Shown one piece after another: positions 1 through 8,458 of a DNA stretch of 46,521 bases. The stretch lies in the NCBI GenBank assembly GCA_948485625.1, contig CAOMRW010000017.1, positions 1 to 46,521 on the forward strand. Direction: 5' to 3'. The DNA is from an uncultured Clostridia bacterium (GTDB lineage Bacteria > Bacillota > Clostridia > TANB77 > CAG-508). The position numbers and the translations under genes are program-made. The notes beneath the pieces were generated by a model. That model was not told the DNA's origin. It searched no databases and saw only the letters and a program-made list of their open reading frames with translations. Position 1 is the first letter of the stretch. Each line of letters begins with the position of its first letter.

Positions 1-1548
1 AATTATTATGTAGTAATAAATGAAGAATATTATAAAATGACATTAACAGAAAATGGTGTAAAAGTAGATAGGACACCAAGTGAGATGGATAAAACAACAA
101 TACCAGAAATATTAAAAGCAGAATCAAATAATGCAAATGTAACAGTAGAAAGCATAAATGGAAGTGCAATAACATTGAAATGTGGAACAACAGTAGGGAC
201 ATCAACAATAACAGTAACGTATGGAAGCCATACAGCAACATGTGAAGTAAAAATATTAATAAGACCAACAGAAGTAAGTGAAGAGGCAGATGGAGTAACA
301 TTCTCAACAGATTATGGAAAAATAGATGTAATATGGCTAAAAGGAAATACAAAAGAAATAGTAAGTAATCCAAATGCACCAATATTAACATCAGGTGGAG
401 AATCAATGACACCAGTAAAATGGGATGCTTCAAATAATATAGTAGCAACAACAAACACAGATACAAATTGGTATAATTATGGAGAAAATAAATGGGCAAA
501 TGCAAGAACAGCAAATGAAAGTTATTTTGTATGGATACCAAGATATGCATATAGAATAACGTATTATGAAAATGAAACAAGTACAACACCAACAGGGTAT
601 TATGATGGATATGGACAATGGAAAGCAGAAGATGCATCAGTAAGATTAAAGCTAGATGATGGAGTAGATACAGTAGATTATAATGGAGAAAAATATATAG
701 TACATCCTGCATTTGATAATAATGTAGAAATGGGAGGATGGAGTGAGAAATTATCAGGATTTTGGTTTGCAAAATTTGAAATGAGTGAAACATCAGACGG
801 AAAATTACAGAGTATTTATGGAGTAGAGAGCGTAAGAGGCCAAACAATAGGAACACAATATACAAATGCAAGAACAGCAACATATGGATATAATGGAACA
901 ATAGATACATTTGATAATAGAAAAAGCTATATGAATAGTCATATGGTAAAAAATAGTGAATGGGGAGCAGTCGCATATTTGACACATAGTAAATATGGTA
1001 GAAATGGACAAGAAGTAACAATAAATAATGTAGGATTTGGTACAGGAGGAGCATTTGGAGAAGTATATAAGACAAATACAAATCAAAGTACAACAGGAAA
1101 TGTGTATGGAGTATATGATATGTCAGGAGGCTCATGGGAGCATGTTGCAGTATATAATAGTATAGATAGTGCTAATGTGTATTCAAAAGTAGGATGGACA
1201 GAAGCAACAGGATTAACAATAGAATCAAGTAGTACAAAATATGCAACAAAATACAAAAATGAAACAATAACAAATGTAGGAAATAAAACAGTATATGAAG
1301 CAGGAAAGACAGGAGATGCAATAAAGGAAGTAAACACAGGAGGAATATATATTAAAGAAGGAACAGGAAAATATTGTCCTAATTGGTTTTCAGATAATCT
1401 TGCTTTTGCTTTTTCTAGTATTCCTTTATCTTCACGTGGTGGGTATTACTTGGATGCTCATGAGGCTGGCATATTTTTTACTGGTAATACTTATGGATTG
1501 GCTGATAGAAATGTAAGTTTTCGTGTAGCATTGTGTTCCAATAATTAA
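1..1548 (+). CDS. Surface protein with Ig-like and FGE/C-type-lectin-like domains (5' end cut off)
   Basis: The frame is open from base 1, so the gene begins upstream and the ATG at 37 is probably internal. The first ~85 visible residues look like a bacterial Ig-like (BIG2-type) repeat. From about residue 165 the protein resembles the formylglycine-generating-enzyme/sulfatase-modifying fold, seen in YFVWIPRYAYRI, KNSEWGAVAYL, GVYDMSGGSWEH and the C-terminal SRGGYY and SFRVAL. Such proteins are usually cell-surface ligand binders; the catalytic cysteines of true FGE are not evident. Codon use changes abruptly near 1375: the body prefers A-ending codons (aca, gta, cca), while the last ~55 codons prefer T-ending ones (cct, ctt, tct, ggt, act). 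This is what a replaced or diversified 3' cassette would look like. No reverse transcriptase or template repeat is seen here. The fold is fairly sure, the function is not. Confidence 0.7.
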   Translation, partial: NYYVVINEEYYKMTLTENGVKVDRTPSEMDKTTIPEILKAESNNANVTVESINGSAITLKCGTTVGTSTITVTYGSHTATCEVKILIRPTEVSEEADGVTFSTDYGKIDVIWLKGNTKEIVSNPNAPILTSGGESMTPVKWDASNNIVATTNTDTNWYNYGENKWANARTANESYFVWIPRYAYRITYYENETSTTPTGYYDGYGQWKAEDASVRLKLDDGVDTVDYNGEKYIVHPAFDNNVEMGGWSEKLSGFWFAKFEMSETSDGKLQSIYGVESVRGQTIGTQYTNARTATYGYNGTIDTFDNRKSYMNSHMVKNSEWGAVAYLTHSKYGRNGQEVTINNVGFGTGGAFGEVYKTNTNQSTTGNVYGVYDMSGGSWEHVAVYNSIDSANVYSKVGWTEATGLTIESSSTKYATKYKNETITNVGNKTVYEAGKTGDAIKEVNTGGIYIKEGTGKYCPNWFSDNLAFAFSSIPLSSRGGYYLDAHEAGIFFTGNTYGLADRNVSFRVALCSNN

Positions 1549-1778
1549 AGTACTAAATTAATTATTGGAGTAGATTAAAAAATTATGTGAATTAACTTTG
1601 AGAAAAGTAGAATAGTGTGTGAATTTTTATAGAAGTAATATAGTAAATATAAAACTATATTGCTTTTTATTAAATTTTCAAAATATATTAATTACGTATA
1701 TTATTGTCAATATACATTTAAAATAATGAATAAATTTGGATAAAAATTGAAAATAGATAATAAGTTTTATAAAAAACA

Positions 1779-1807
1779 TTGAAAAAAGCAAATAAATAAT
1801 GTATTAT
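1779..1807 (+). promoter_or_regulatory. Sigma-A-type promoter for the peptide-binding protein
   Basis: TTGAAA at 1779-1784 and TATTAT at 1802-1807 are separated by 17 bp. They lie 25 bp before the ATG at 1832, which has AGAGGTGG (1821-1828) as ribosome site. This is a good match to a vegetative promoter, read by eye only. Confidence 0.55.
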
Positions 1808-1831
1808 AATTAGCAGAGATAGAGGTGGATT

Positions 1832-3406
1832 ATGAAATCAAACTATTTTAAATATTTTTTTATATTATTTGCTATTGGAATAATGATATTTGCAGTAATA
1901 AAGATGAAAAATGATGAGCAAAAAAAAGATGAACAACCATATGTAGCAAAAGAAGAAATAGTACAGGAAATAACTGAATTAAAATTAGGTGTAGCTTCAT
2001 TTGATAGCATAAATCCAATATTAAGTAAAAATAAAAATGTTCAAGATATAACAAAAATAATTTTTGAACCATTAATGACATTATCGTCAAATTATAAATT
2101 AGAATATTGTTTAGCAAAGGAGTGGGCTAAACAAAATGATACTGTATATTTAATTAAGTTAAGAGATGATAAAAGATGGTCAGATGGTGAAATGTTTACT
2201 GCAGAAGATGTAAGATTTACAATTGATAGATTGAAGGAGTCTGATTCAATATATTCTTCAAATGTACAACATATAGTTACTGTTGAAACTATTGATGATA
2301 CTACAGTAAGAATTGTTTTAAATCAGGAAGTTCCATTTTTTGAGTATAATTTAACATTTCCTATATTATCAAGTAAATATTATAGTGATAAACAATTTGT
2401 TCCAGATATTGTACCAGTAGGGACTGGAATGTATAAAGTTAATGAGGTACAAGAGTCATCATTGATTTTAAGTAAAAATGAATATTATGCAGAAACAGAT
2501 AATTTAAAACTTGATAAAGTGATAATAACAATATATTCTAGTGTGGGAGAATTATATAATTCATTTAAAATTGGAAATATTGATTTTATAAGTACTCAAA
2601 ATAGTAATTTAAAAGAATATATAGGAACAATTGGCTATCTTTCAAAAGAAATGAAAGGTAGAGAACATGATTTTATTGCTTTTAATACGCAAAATCAGAT
2701 ATTATCACAAGTAAATGTAAGAAAAGCAATAGGATATTCAATTGATAAAGCTAATATTGTTTCAAGTGTTTATGGAGATAATTATTATATATCAAGTTTT
2801 CCATTGGATTATGGGAATTGGATATATGAAGAACAGGATGTAAGTTCTGGATATAATATAGAACAGGCAAAACAATTATTAGTAGACAGTGGATGGAATT
2901 ATAAAAACAAATATTGGCAAAAGATAGAAAATTATAAAACACAAAGAATATATATAAATTTTGTTGTTAAAGCAAGTGATGTGAGTAGAGTTAGTGTTGC
3001 TGAAAATATAAAAGCTCAGCTAGAAAATCAGGGATTTAGGATAAATTTAATTAAGGCTTCAGATGTACAATACCAAGCTTATTTGGCTAATAAAAATTAT
3101 GATATGATTTTGTGTAGTATGAATTTATCTATAAGTCCAGATTTATCAACTTTTTTTGGTCCTGGTAATTTAGCTAATTTTTCAAATGATGAAGTTAATA
3201 GCATAATGAGTGAAGTTAAGAATTTGAAAGATGATGATAAGTTAAAATATGATTATAAAAGATTAGGTGAGATTTATAAAAGTGAAATGCCATATTTGAG
3301 TTTATATAATAGTAAGTATACAGTTGCTTATAATATGAATTTAGCTGGTACATTAGAGCCTAATTGGTTTTATCAATTTTATAATATTAAGGATTGGCAT
3401 AAGTAA
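1832..3406 (+). CDS. ABC-transporter peptide/solute-binding protein, membrane anchored
   Basis: This 524-residue protein belongs to solute-binding family 5 (OppA/DppA/NikA type), which captures peptides or other solutes outside the membrane for an ABC importer. Typical segments are visible: KLRDDKRWSDGEMFTAEDV near residue 110, PVGTGMYKV near 195, VNVRKAIGYSIDKANIV near 295 and the C-terminal YDMILCSMN region. The N-terminus has one hydrophobic helix (about residues 8-24) with no lipobox cysteine, so it is probably tethered by an uncleaved signal anchor rather than as a lipoprotein. No permease or ATPase genes sit next to it, so the substrate cannot be inferred. It has its own promoter and a good ribosome site. 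It ends 246 bp before recA. Confidence 0.85.
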   Translation: MKSNYFKYFFILFAIGIMIFAVIKMKNDEQKKDEQPYVAKEEIVQEITELKLGVASFDSINPILSKNKNVQDITKIIFEPLMTLSSNYKLEYCLAKEWAKQNDTVYLIKLRDDKRWSDGEMFTAEDVRFTIDRLKESDSIYSSNVQHIVTVETIDDTTVRIVLNQEVPFFEYNLTFPILSSKYYSDKQFVPDIVPVGTGMYKVNEVQESSLILSKNEYYAETDNLKLDKVIITIYSSVGELYNSFKIGNIDFISTQNSNLKEYIGTIGYLSKEMKGREHDFIAFNTQNQILSQVNVRKAIGYSIDKANIVSSVYGDNYYISSFPLDYGNWIYEEQDVSSGYNIEQAKQLLVDSGWNYKNKYWQKIENYKTQRIYINFVVKASDVSRVSVAENIKAQLENQGFRINLIKASDVQYQAYLANKNYDMILCSMNLSISPDLSTFFGPGNLANFSNDEVNSIMSEVKNLKDDDKLKYDYKRLGEIYKSEMPYLSLYNSKYTVAYNMNLAGTLEPNWFYQFYNIKDWHK

Positions 3407-3581
3407 AATAGGGGGGTTAGACCTCTTCAATTGTATTCCTTAAAAATAATTTTATCAATAAATATACTATCTTAACAATTTTAAAATTTTGTGTATCATA
3501 TTTGAGCATGGTATAATTAGGAAAATGAATATTTAAGAAACTTAAAAGTAAGAAAATAAAAATAAAAAATAAAAAAAAGTG

Positions 3582-3611
3582 TTGACAAAAACAAATGTTT
3601 AATGATATAAA
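3582..3611 (+). promoter_or_regulatory. recA promoter
   Basis: TTGACA at 3582-3587 and TATAAA at 3606-3611 have an 18-bp spacer. They lie 42 bp upstream of the recA ATG. The first LexA-like box lies in the spacer, directly after the -35 element, where a repressor would block polymerase. Confidence 0.7.
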
Positions 3612-3633
3612 ATAGATATCAAACAAAAGTTCA
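3588..3633 (+). promoter_or_regulatory. Two LexA (SOS) boxes at recA
   Basis: Compared with the Bacillus/Clostridium LexA consensus CGAACRNRYGTTYG, the 14-mer at 3588-3601 (core AACAAATGTTT) matches at 11 of 14 positions. A second at 3620-3633 (core AACAAAAGTTC) also matches at 11 of 14. The first lies between the -35 and -10 elements; the second lies just downstream of the likely transcription start. Together they indicate DNA-damage control of recA. Confidence 0.65.
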
Positions 3634-3652
3634 AATTAAGGAGGAAAAAATA

Positions 3653-4705
3653 ATGGCAGAAAATACAGAAAGAAAAAAAGCTTTAGAAGCAGCAATGAGT
3701 CAAATAGAAAAACAATTTGGTAAAGGTTCAGTAATGAAACTTGGTGAGTTTAAAGCAATGGAAATAGAAGCAATTCCAACAGGAGCATTAAGTTTAGATA
3801 TGGCTTTAGGTATAGGTGGTGTTCCTAGAGGAAGAATAATAGAGGTATTTGGACCAGAATCTTCTGGTAAAACAACTCTTGCTTTGCATATTGTTGCAGA
3901 AGCACAGAAAATGGGAGGAGAGGCTGCTTTTATAGATGCAGAACATGCTTTAGACCCAGTGTATGCAAAAAAATTAGGAGTAGATATTGATAATTTAATT
4001 GTTTCACAACCAGATACAGGAGAGCAAGCACTAGAAATAACAGAAAGCTTAGTAAGAAGTGGAGCTTTAGATGTTATAGTAGTGGATTCAGTTGCTGCAT
4101 TAGTACCAAAAGCAGAAATAGATGGTGATATGGGAGATTCTCATATGGGACTTCAAGCAAGATTAATGTCTCAAGCTTTAAGAAAACTTGCAGGAGCTAT
4201 AAATAAAACAAAAACAGTAATAATATTTATAAATCAATTAAGAGAAAAAATTGGTGTAATGTTTGGAAATCCAGAAACAACAACAGGAGGAAGAGCTTTA
4301 AAATTTTATGCTTCAGTAAGACTTGATATAAGAAAAATAGAAAATATTAAGCAAGATGGTGAAGTAAAAGGTAATAGAGCAAGAGTGAAAGTTATAAAAA
4401 ATAAAGTTGCTCCACCTTTTAGAGAGGCTGAATTTGATATTGTATATGGTGAAGGTATTTCAAAAGCTGGAAATATTTTAGATATGGCAGTTAATATGGA
4501 TATTATTGAAAAGAGTGGTTCTTGGTTTAGTTATAATGGTGATAGAATTGGACAAGGTAGAGAAAATGTTAAAAAATATTTAAAAGATAATCCAGATATT
4601 TTAGCAGATGTTGAAGAAAAAGTAAGAGCAAATTTTGCTAAAGCATTTCAAGATAGCTTAGGCGAAGAGTTACCTGAAATAGATGAAGATGAAGAATTAG
4701 ACTAA
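3653..4705 (+). CDS. recA: Recombinase RecA
   Basis: RecA forms ATP-dependent filaments on single-stranded DNA, drives strand exchange and triggers LexA self-cleavage in the SOS response. The 350-residue length is normal. The N-terminal segment KALEAAMSQIEKQFGKGSVM, the Walker A loop GPESSGKTT (about residue 66), the VDSVAALVPKAEI strand and the NQLREKIGVMFGNPETTTGG loop are all present. The C-terminus is acidic, ending EIDEDEELD, as usual. The start is fixed by AAGGAGG at 3638-3644. The gene has its own promoter with two LexA-like boxes. recX follows after one intervening small gene. Confidence 0.99.
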   Translation: MAENTERKKALEAAMSQIEKQFGKGSVMKLGEFKAMEIEAIPTGALSLDMALGIGGVPRGRIIEVFGPESSGKTTLALHIVAEAQKMGGEAAFIDAEHALDPVYAKKLGVDIDNLIVSQPDTGEQALEITESLVRSGALDVIVVDSVAALVPKAEIDGDMGDSHMGLQARLMSQALRKLAGAINKTKTVIIFINQLREKIGVMFGNPETTTGGRALKFYASVRLDIRKIENIKQDGEVKGNRARVKVIKNKVAPPFREAEFDIVYGEGISKAGNILDMAVNMDIIEKSGSWFSYNGDRIGQGRENVKKYLKDNPDILADVEEKVRANFAKAFQDSLGEELPEIDEDEELD

Positions 4706-4742
4706 TAAATATAATTTTATTATAAAGAATTATAAAAATACT

Positions 4743-4797
4743 TGAAAAGCATAGGAGATTATGTTAAAATACAAACATAATTTATCTATGCTTTTCA
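4743..4797 (+). terminator. Long two-part hairpin after recA
   Basis: A perfect 12-bp outer stem (4743-4754 with 4786-4797, GAAAAGCATAG core) encloses an 8-bp inner stem (4758-4765 with 4774-4781, ATTATGTT). It starts 38 bp after the recA stop. The stems are AT-rich and the following T tract is interrupted, so it may be a weak terminator or a processed 3' structure. Confidence 0.5.
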
Positions 4798-4942
4798 TAT
4801 TTAATAAATTTAAATTAAAGATTGTATAGATTAATATAATGATAATTTTATTCAAATAATTTGTTTCTTTATATTTCAATATGCATAAATAATGCTTTTA
4901 TTTCAAAAAAATTAAATCTTAAATTAAAAGAGGTGATATAAA

Positions 4943-5299
4943 ATGACAAACGAAGAATTGTATAAAAAAATAGAAAGTAAGTTTGAAAATATAGATAATA
5001 GATTTGATAGTTTAGAAAATAAATTTGATAATTTAGAAAATAGATTTGGAGATATGAAAAATAGTTTTGAAAATAAATTTGAAGAAATAGATAATAAAAT
5101 AGGTGAAGTAAATACAAATGTCAAAAAAATAAACGAAAAATTAGATATGGTTACAAATTCAAATATAGCACAAATATTGACAAATCAAATGAGATTTCAA
5201 AATGAAATAAATGGAAAAATAAGATATGATGAATTAGAACATAAAAAGTTTGATTGTAGAATATCAGAATTAGAATTGCAAAAGAATTACATAATGTAA
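4943..5299 (+). CDS. Small coiled-coil protein of unknown function
   Basis: This 118-residue acidic and lysine-rich protein is not recognised. Residues ~5-70 are built from short imperfect repeats of the type F(D/E)N(L/I)(E/D)N(K/R)F, spaced about 11 residues apart, with regular hydrophobic positions expected of a long coiled coil. There is no signal peptide or membrane segment. A good ribosome site (AGAGGTGAT) precedes the ATG. It lies between recA and recX, but 240 bp after recA and behind the hairpin, so it need not be cotranscribed with recA. Confidence 0.7.
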   Translation: MTNEELYKKIESKFENIDNRFDSLENKFDNLENRFGDMKNSFENKFEEIDNKIGEVNTNVKKINEKLDMVTNSNIAQILTNQMRFQNEINGKIRYDELEHKKFDCRISELELQKNYIM

Positions 5300-5359
5300 A
5301 GTGAATTTCAATTAATATGAATGCATAGATAAATTATTAATATAATAAGGAAGTAATAG

Positions 5360-5812
5360 ATGTATACAATAGAAGAATTTGATAAACAAAAAACAAAAAT
5401 ATTAAAATATATACTATATAAAAAAAGAAGCGAAAATGAAGTAAGAACTAAATTTTTAGGAACATTGGATGAAAATTTATTAGAGGATATAATAGAGTAT
5501 TTAAAACAGGCCAAATATATAGATGATAATGAATATATAAGAAAAACAGTAAATAATTTTATTGCTTTAAAAAATTTATCAATAAAAGAATTAAAATATA
5601 AGCTTTTTGCAAAAGGCTTAAATAGAAATGATATAGAAGATTATATATATGAAAATGATGAAGATTTAGAAGATTATGAAAGAAAATCAATTTCAAATAT
5701 AATATATAAAAAAGCTAACTCTATGGAAGAAGAAGAAATAAAACAATACTTATTAAAAAAAGGATATAAAATTGAAAATATTAATAGAGTTATTGAAGAA
5801 AACAATTATTAG
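5360..5812 (+). CDS. recX: RecA regulator RecX
   Basis: RecX binds RecA filaments and limits their extension. The 150-residue protein shows the repeated three-helix pattern of the family: ILKYILYKKRSENEVRTKF, then YLKQAKYIDDNEYIRKTV, then LSIKELKYKLFAKGLNRNDI, and a C-terminal repeat IKQYLLKKGYKIENI. It is shorter than many Bacillus RecX proteins, but short forms are common in Clostridia. An AAGGAAG ribosome site sits ~10 bp upstream of the ATG. The position just downstream of recA agrees with the assignment. Confidence 0.88.
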   Translation: MYTIEEFDKQKTKILKYILYKKRSENEVRTKFLGTLDENLLEDIIEYLKQAKYIDDNEYIRKTVNNFIALKNLSIKELKYKLFAKGLNRNDIEDYIYENDEDLEDYERKSISNIIYKKANSMEEEEIKQYLLKKGYKIENINRVIEENNY

Positions 5813-5860
5813 TAATTATTATTAAATTGTAAATAATAATACAAGTGTAAGGAGTAATAA

Positions 5861-6619
5861 ATGTCAATATTAACATTAGAAACAAAGAAATATTCAATTA
5901 AAATAGACAATTTTGAAGGACCATTAGATTTATTATGTTATTTAATAGATAAAAACAAAATGAATATATATGATGTGAATTTAAGCAATATAACAGAGCA
6001 GTATATAGAATATTTAGACGCAATGGAAGAAATGAATTTAGAAATTGCCAGTGAATTTATAGTAATGGCATCAACATTATTATATTTAAAATCTAAAAAC
6101 TTATTACCAAAGCAAGAAGAGGAAGAAGAAGAAATAACAGAAGAAGAGTTAATAAGAAGAATAATTGAGTATAAGAAATTTAAAGAAATAAGTAAGCTAT
6201 TAAAAGAAAATTATAAAATATATTCAAATAGATTTTATAAAGGGCAAGAAAATATAGAACTTCCAAAGCAAAAGTTAGAAAAAGACTATGAACCAGAAAA
6301 AATACCAGAAATATATAGATTATTAGTAGAACGAAATAGTGTAAAAATAAATCAAAATGCAAAAAATATTGAAAAAATAGCATTAATAGACAAATATACA
6401 GTTGCTGAAAAGGTTAAAGAGATGTATAAGATATTGGTAAAACATAAAAAGTTTGTGTTTAACAAAATATTTGCAATTAATAAGAATGAAAAACAGGAAG
6501 TTGTAACAGCATTTAGTGGACTACTTGAAATGTCAAGAAGAAGTAAAATTGAGACTAGCCAAGAGGAAATATTTGGAGATATAATAGTAGAAAAGAAAAA
6601 AACGAAAGAAGTGTCTTAA
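5861..6619 (+). CDS. scpA: Segregation and condensation protein A
   Basis: ScpA is the kleisin subunit that bridges SMC heads and works with ScpB in chromosome condensation and segregation. The 252-residue protein carries the conserved N-terminal FEGPLDLLCYLIDKNKMNIYD helix-turn (about residues 18-38, with one residue overlap here), then VMASTLLYLKSKNLLP (65-80), an acidic linker EEEEEEITEEEL and a C-terminal winged-helix region ending with FSGLLEMSRR. The ATG has GTAAGGAGT upstream. The usual partner scpB is not downstream; DUF2953 and ytfJ follow instead. Confidence 0.95.
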   Translation: MSILTLETKKYSIKIDNFEGPLDLLCYLIDKNKMNIYDVNLSNITEQYIEYLDAMEEMNLEIASEFIVMASTLLYLKSKNLLPKQEEEEEEITEEELIRRIIEYKKFKEISKLLKENYKIYSNRFYKGQENIELPKQKLEKDYEPEKIPEIYRLLVERNSVKINQNAKNIEKIALIDKYTVAEKVKEMYKILVKHKKFVFNKIFAINKNEKQEVVTAFSGLLEMSRRSKIETSQEEIFGDIIVEKKKTKEVS

Positions 6620-6694
6620 TAAAATTTATAAAAATGAGTTTAGATTGGAGAAAAAAGGAAAAACTAATAATATTACTAAAAAGAAGGTGATATA

Positions 6695-7321
6695 TTGGTT
6701 TTTCTTTTTATTTTTTTAATGATTATTTTAATGGTATTAACTATAAGAATCAAATTTGAGCTTACAAATTTTATTTTTAATTCAGAAAATAAGAATCATT
6801 TTAATAGAGATTATGAAATGAAAGTTATATTATATGTTTTTTATAAGATACCAATATTAAAAACAAAGATAAATAATAATAAAATAAAAAAAATTACAAA
6901 TAATGATAAAGTAAAACAAAGTATAAAAAAACAAGAGATAAGAATTATGGAAAATAGGAAAGATTTTGATAAAGAAATTGTAAAAGGATTAAAAAGTATT
7001 AAAATAGAAGTAGAAGAGATGAAACTTAATGTTTTTATAGGTACTGAAAATGCATCACTTACAGCTTTTATTATACCAGTTATAAGTACTATTTTAGCTA
7101 TGGTATTAAGTAGATGTATAGTGAAGCATAATGAAAAACAAATATTTTCAATAACACCAGTATATATAAACCAAAATCTAATAAATATAGAATTTTCAGG
7201 TATATTTCAAATAAAAATGATACATATTATAAATACAATATGTATACTAAATAAAAAAAGGAAAGGTGATAAAAATGAGCGAACATCCAATAGAGGGGCT
7301 TATGACTACGGCTATGAATAG
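6695..7321 (+). CDS. DUF2953 family protein
   Basis: This 208-residue protein starts with an apparent TTG codon preceded by AGAAGGTGAT. It has one N-terminal membrane helix (residues ~2-18), a lysine-rich central part, and a second hydrophobic segment around residues 125-142 (ASLTAFIIPVISTILAMVL). Order and pattern fit DUF2953, which in Clostridia regularly precedes ytfJ. The function is unknown; the link to ytfJ suggests a sporulation or envelope role, which is inference. Its 3' end overlaps ytfJ by 47 bp in another frame, implying translational coupling. Confidence 0.7.
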   Translation: MVFLFIFLMIILMVLTIRIKFELTNFIFNSENKNHFNRDYEMKVILYVFYKIPILKTKINNNKIKKITNNDKVKQSIKKQEIRIMENRKDFDKEIVKGLKSIKIEVEEMKLNVFIGTENASLTAFIIPVISTILAMVLSRCIVKHNEKQIFSITPVYINQNLINIEFSGIFQIKMIHIINTICILNKKRKGDKNERTSNRGAYDYGYE

Positions 7322-7916
7322 TATAAAAGATATGATAGATGTAAATACTATAATTGGAGAGCCAATTGAAACCTCAAATAATATAGTTATAATTCCAATA
7401 TCAAAAGTATCATTTGGATTTGCAGCAGGTGGAAGCGAATTTAAAGGAGAGACTATAGACGAATATAAAAAAGTAGAAAAAGAAGAACAAATACAATATA
7501 GATTACCATTTGGAGGAGGGTCTGGTGCAGGAGTTACTATAAATCCAATAGCATTTTTAGTAATTCAATCAAATAATGTAAAGTTAATGCCAGTGAATCA
7601 TTCATCTAGTATAGATAAATTGTTAGATTATATGCCAGATTTAATAGAAAGAACTAATAATATGATGAATAGAATTGTAAGTAATAAAAAAGAGGAAACT
7701 GAAAAAATTTTAAAAGAGATGCAAAAAAGAAACAGTAACGAAAGTAGTAAAAAAGTTCCTAAAGAAATGAAAGAGACTAGAAATGAAGTTAACTATAAAA
7801 AAGAGCAAGCACAAAGGAATTTAAACAAAATTCAAAAACAAGAAGAGATTGATTATGAGTATGAATATGATGAAACTAAAGAAAATAATGTAGATTTTTT
7901 TCCAGAGGATGATTAA
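7275..7916 (+). CDS. ytfJ: Sporulation protein YtfJ (GerW family)
   Basis: YtfJ/GerW proteins are made in spore formers and are needed for normal germination in Bacillus. The family core is clear: EHPIEGLMTTAMNSIKDMID, then GEPIETSNNIVIIPISKVSF, FAAGGSEF, and GGGSGAGVTINPIAFLVI. The C-terminal ~75 residues are a charged, low-complexity tail ending EEDD-like (NNVDFFPEDD), longer than in the shortest homologues. I chose the ATG at 7275, with AAAGGTGAT at the right distance, over the GTG nine bases earlier. The stop codon is the first base triplet of a long palindrome. Confidence 0.9.
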   Translation: MSEHPIEGLMTTAMNSIKDMIDVNTIIGEPIETSNNIVIIPISKVSFGFAAGGSEFKGETIDEYKKVEKEEQIQYRLPFGGGSGAGVTINPIAFLVIQSNNVKLMPVNHSSSIDKLLDYMPDLIERTNNMMNRIVSNKKEETEKILKEMQKRNSNESSKKVPKEMKETRNEVNYKKEQAQRNLNKIQKQEEIDYEYEYDETKENNVDFFPEDD

Positions 7917-7996
7917 TGTGCCAGAGGGAGCGTCCCTTTTTGTCACACTTTTATAACAAAAGTGTGACAAAAAGGGACGCCTCCTCTGGCACATTA
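7914..7996 (+). repeat. Long palindrome after ytfJ
   Basis: 39-nt arms (7914-7952 and 7958-7996) differ at two central positions and enclose a 5-nt loop. The arms contain GCGTCCCTTTTTGTCACAC. The left arm begins on the ytfJ stop codon. As RNA it would be a very stable hairpin able to stop transcription. It belongs to a set of GGGACG- or GGGGGCCAGGTC-containing palindromes in this window (see 11759, 11821, 40356, 43396). Confidence 0.85.
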
Positions 7997-7997
7997 A

Positions 7998-8027
7998 TTT
8001 GTCGAAAACTTCTATATATTCGACAAA
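7998..8027 (+). promoter_or_regulatory. Inverted Spo0A boxes upstream of spoIIAA
   Basis: TTTGTCGAAA (7998-8007) and its inverse TTCGACAAA (8019-8027) are near-exact Spo0A boxes (consensus TTGTCGAA), centred about 20 bp apart. They lie 110-140 bp before spoIIAA. In other spore formers the spoIIA operon is switched on by Spo0A-phosphate with sigma-H. An 11-bp direct repeat AAAACTTCTAT (8005-8015 and 8025-8035) accompanies the boxes. No convincing sigma-H promoter was found by eye. Confidence 0.65.
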
Positions 8028-8136
8028 ACTTCTATCGTTTTGCTATTGGAAAATAATGGAAAAAGAATTATAATACATTAGAATTAAACTTAATATTTGA
8101 CAGTTTTAATAGAAGTAAAAAATAGGAGGACAAGAG

Positions 8137-8448
8137 ATGGAATCGAAATTTTATGAAGAGGACAAGTTATTAGTCTTTAAAATCAAAGATGAAATTGATG
8201 ATTGTAGTGTACAAAAGATAAGGAGGAGAGCTGATTATGAGATTGAAAGATATATGCCTAAAAAAGTTATATTTGATTTTGATAGTGTTAATTTCATGGA
8301 TAGTAGTGGAATAGGATTGATAATTGGAAGATATAAATTTACAAATATGCTTGGTGGAAAATTAGAAGTGGCAAATCTAACACAAAATGTAAAAAAAATA
8401 TTTGAGATGAGTGGTATATTAAAATTAATACCTGTTACAGAGGTTTAG
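8137..8448 (+). CDS. spoIIAA: Anti-anti-sigma factor SpoIIAA
   Basis: SpoIIAA is the STAS-domain partner that frees sigma-F from SpoIIAB when dephosphorylated. At 103 residues it has the family length. The phosphorylated serine lies in the conserved FMDSSGIGLIIGRY motif (about residues 53-66). AGGAGG precedes the ATG. It is the first gene of spoIIAA-spoIIAB-sigF, separated from spoIIAB by only 10 bp, and it is preceded by two inverted Spo0A boxes. Confidence 0.95.
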   Translation: MESKFYEEDKLLVFKIKDEIDDCSVQKIRRRADYEIERYMPKKVIFDFDSVNFMDSSGIGLIIGRYKFTNMLGGKLEVANLTQNVKKIFEMSGILKLIPVTEV

Positions 8449-8458
8449 GAGGTAAATA

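Noticed and set aside
8041..8136. Sigma-H promoter for spoIIAA
   Set aside because: A TGGAAAAT / GAATTAT pair is visible near 8046-8070 but the spacing is about two bases too short, so I did not list it.
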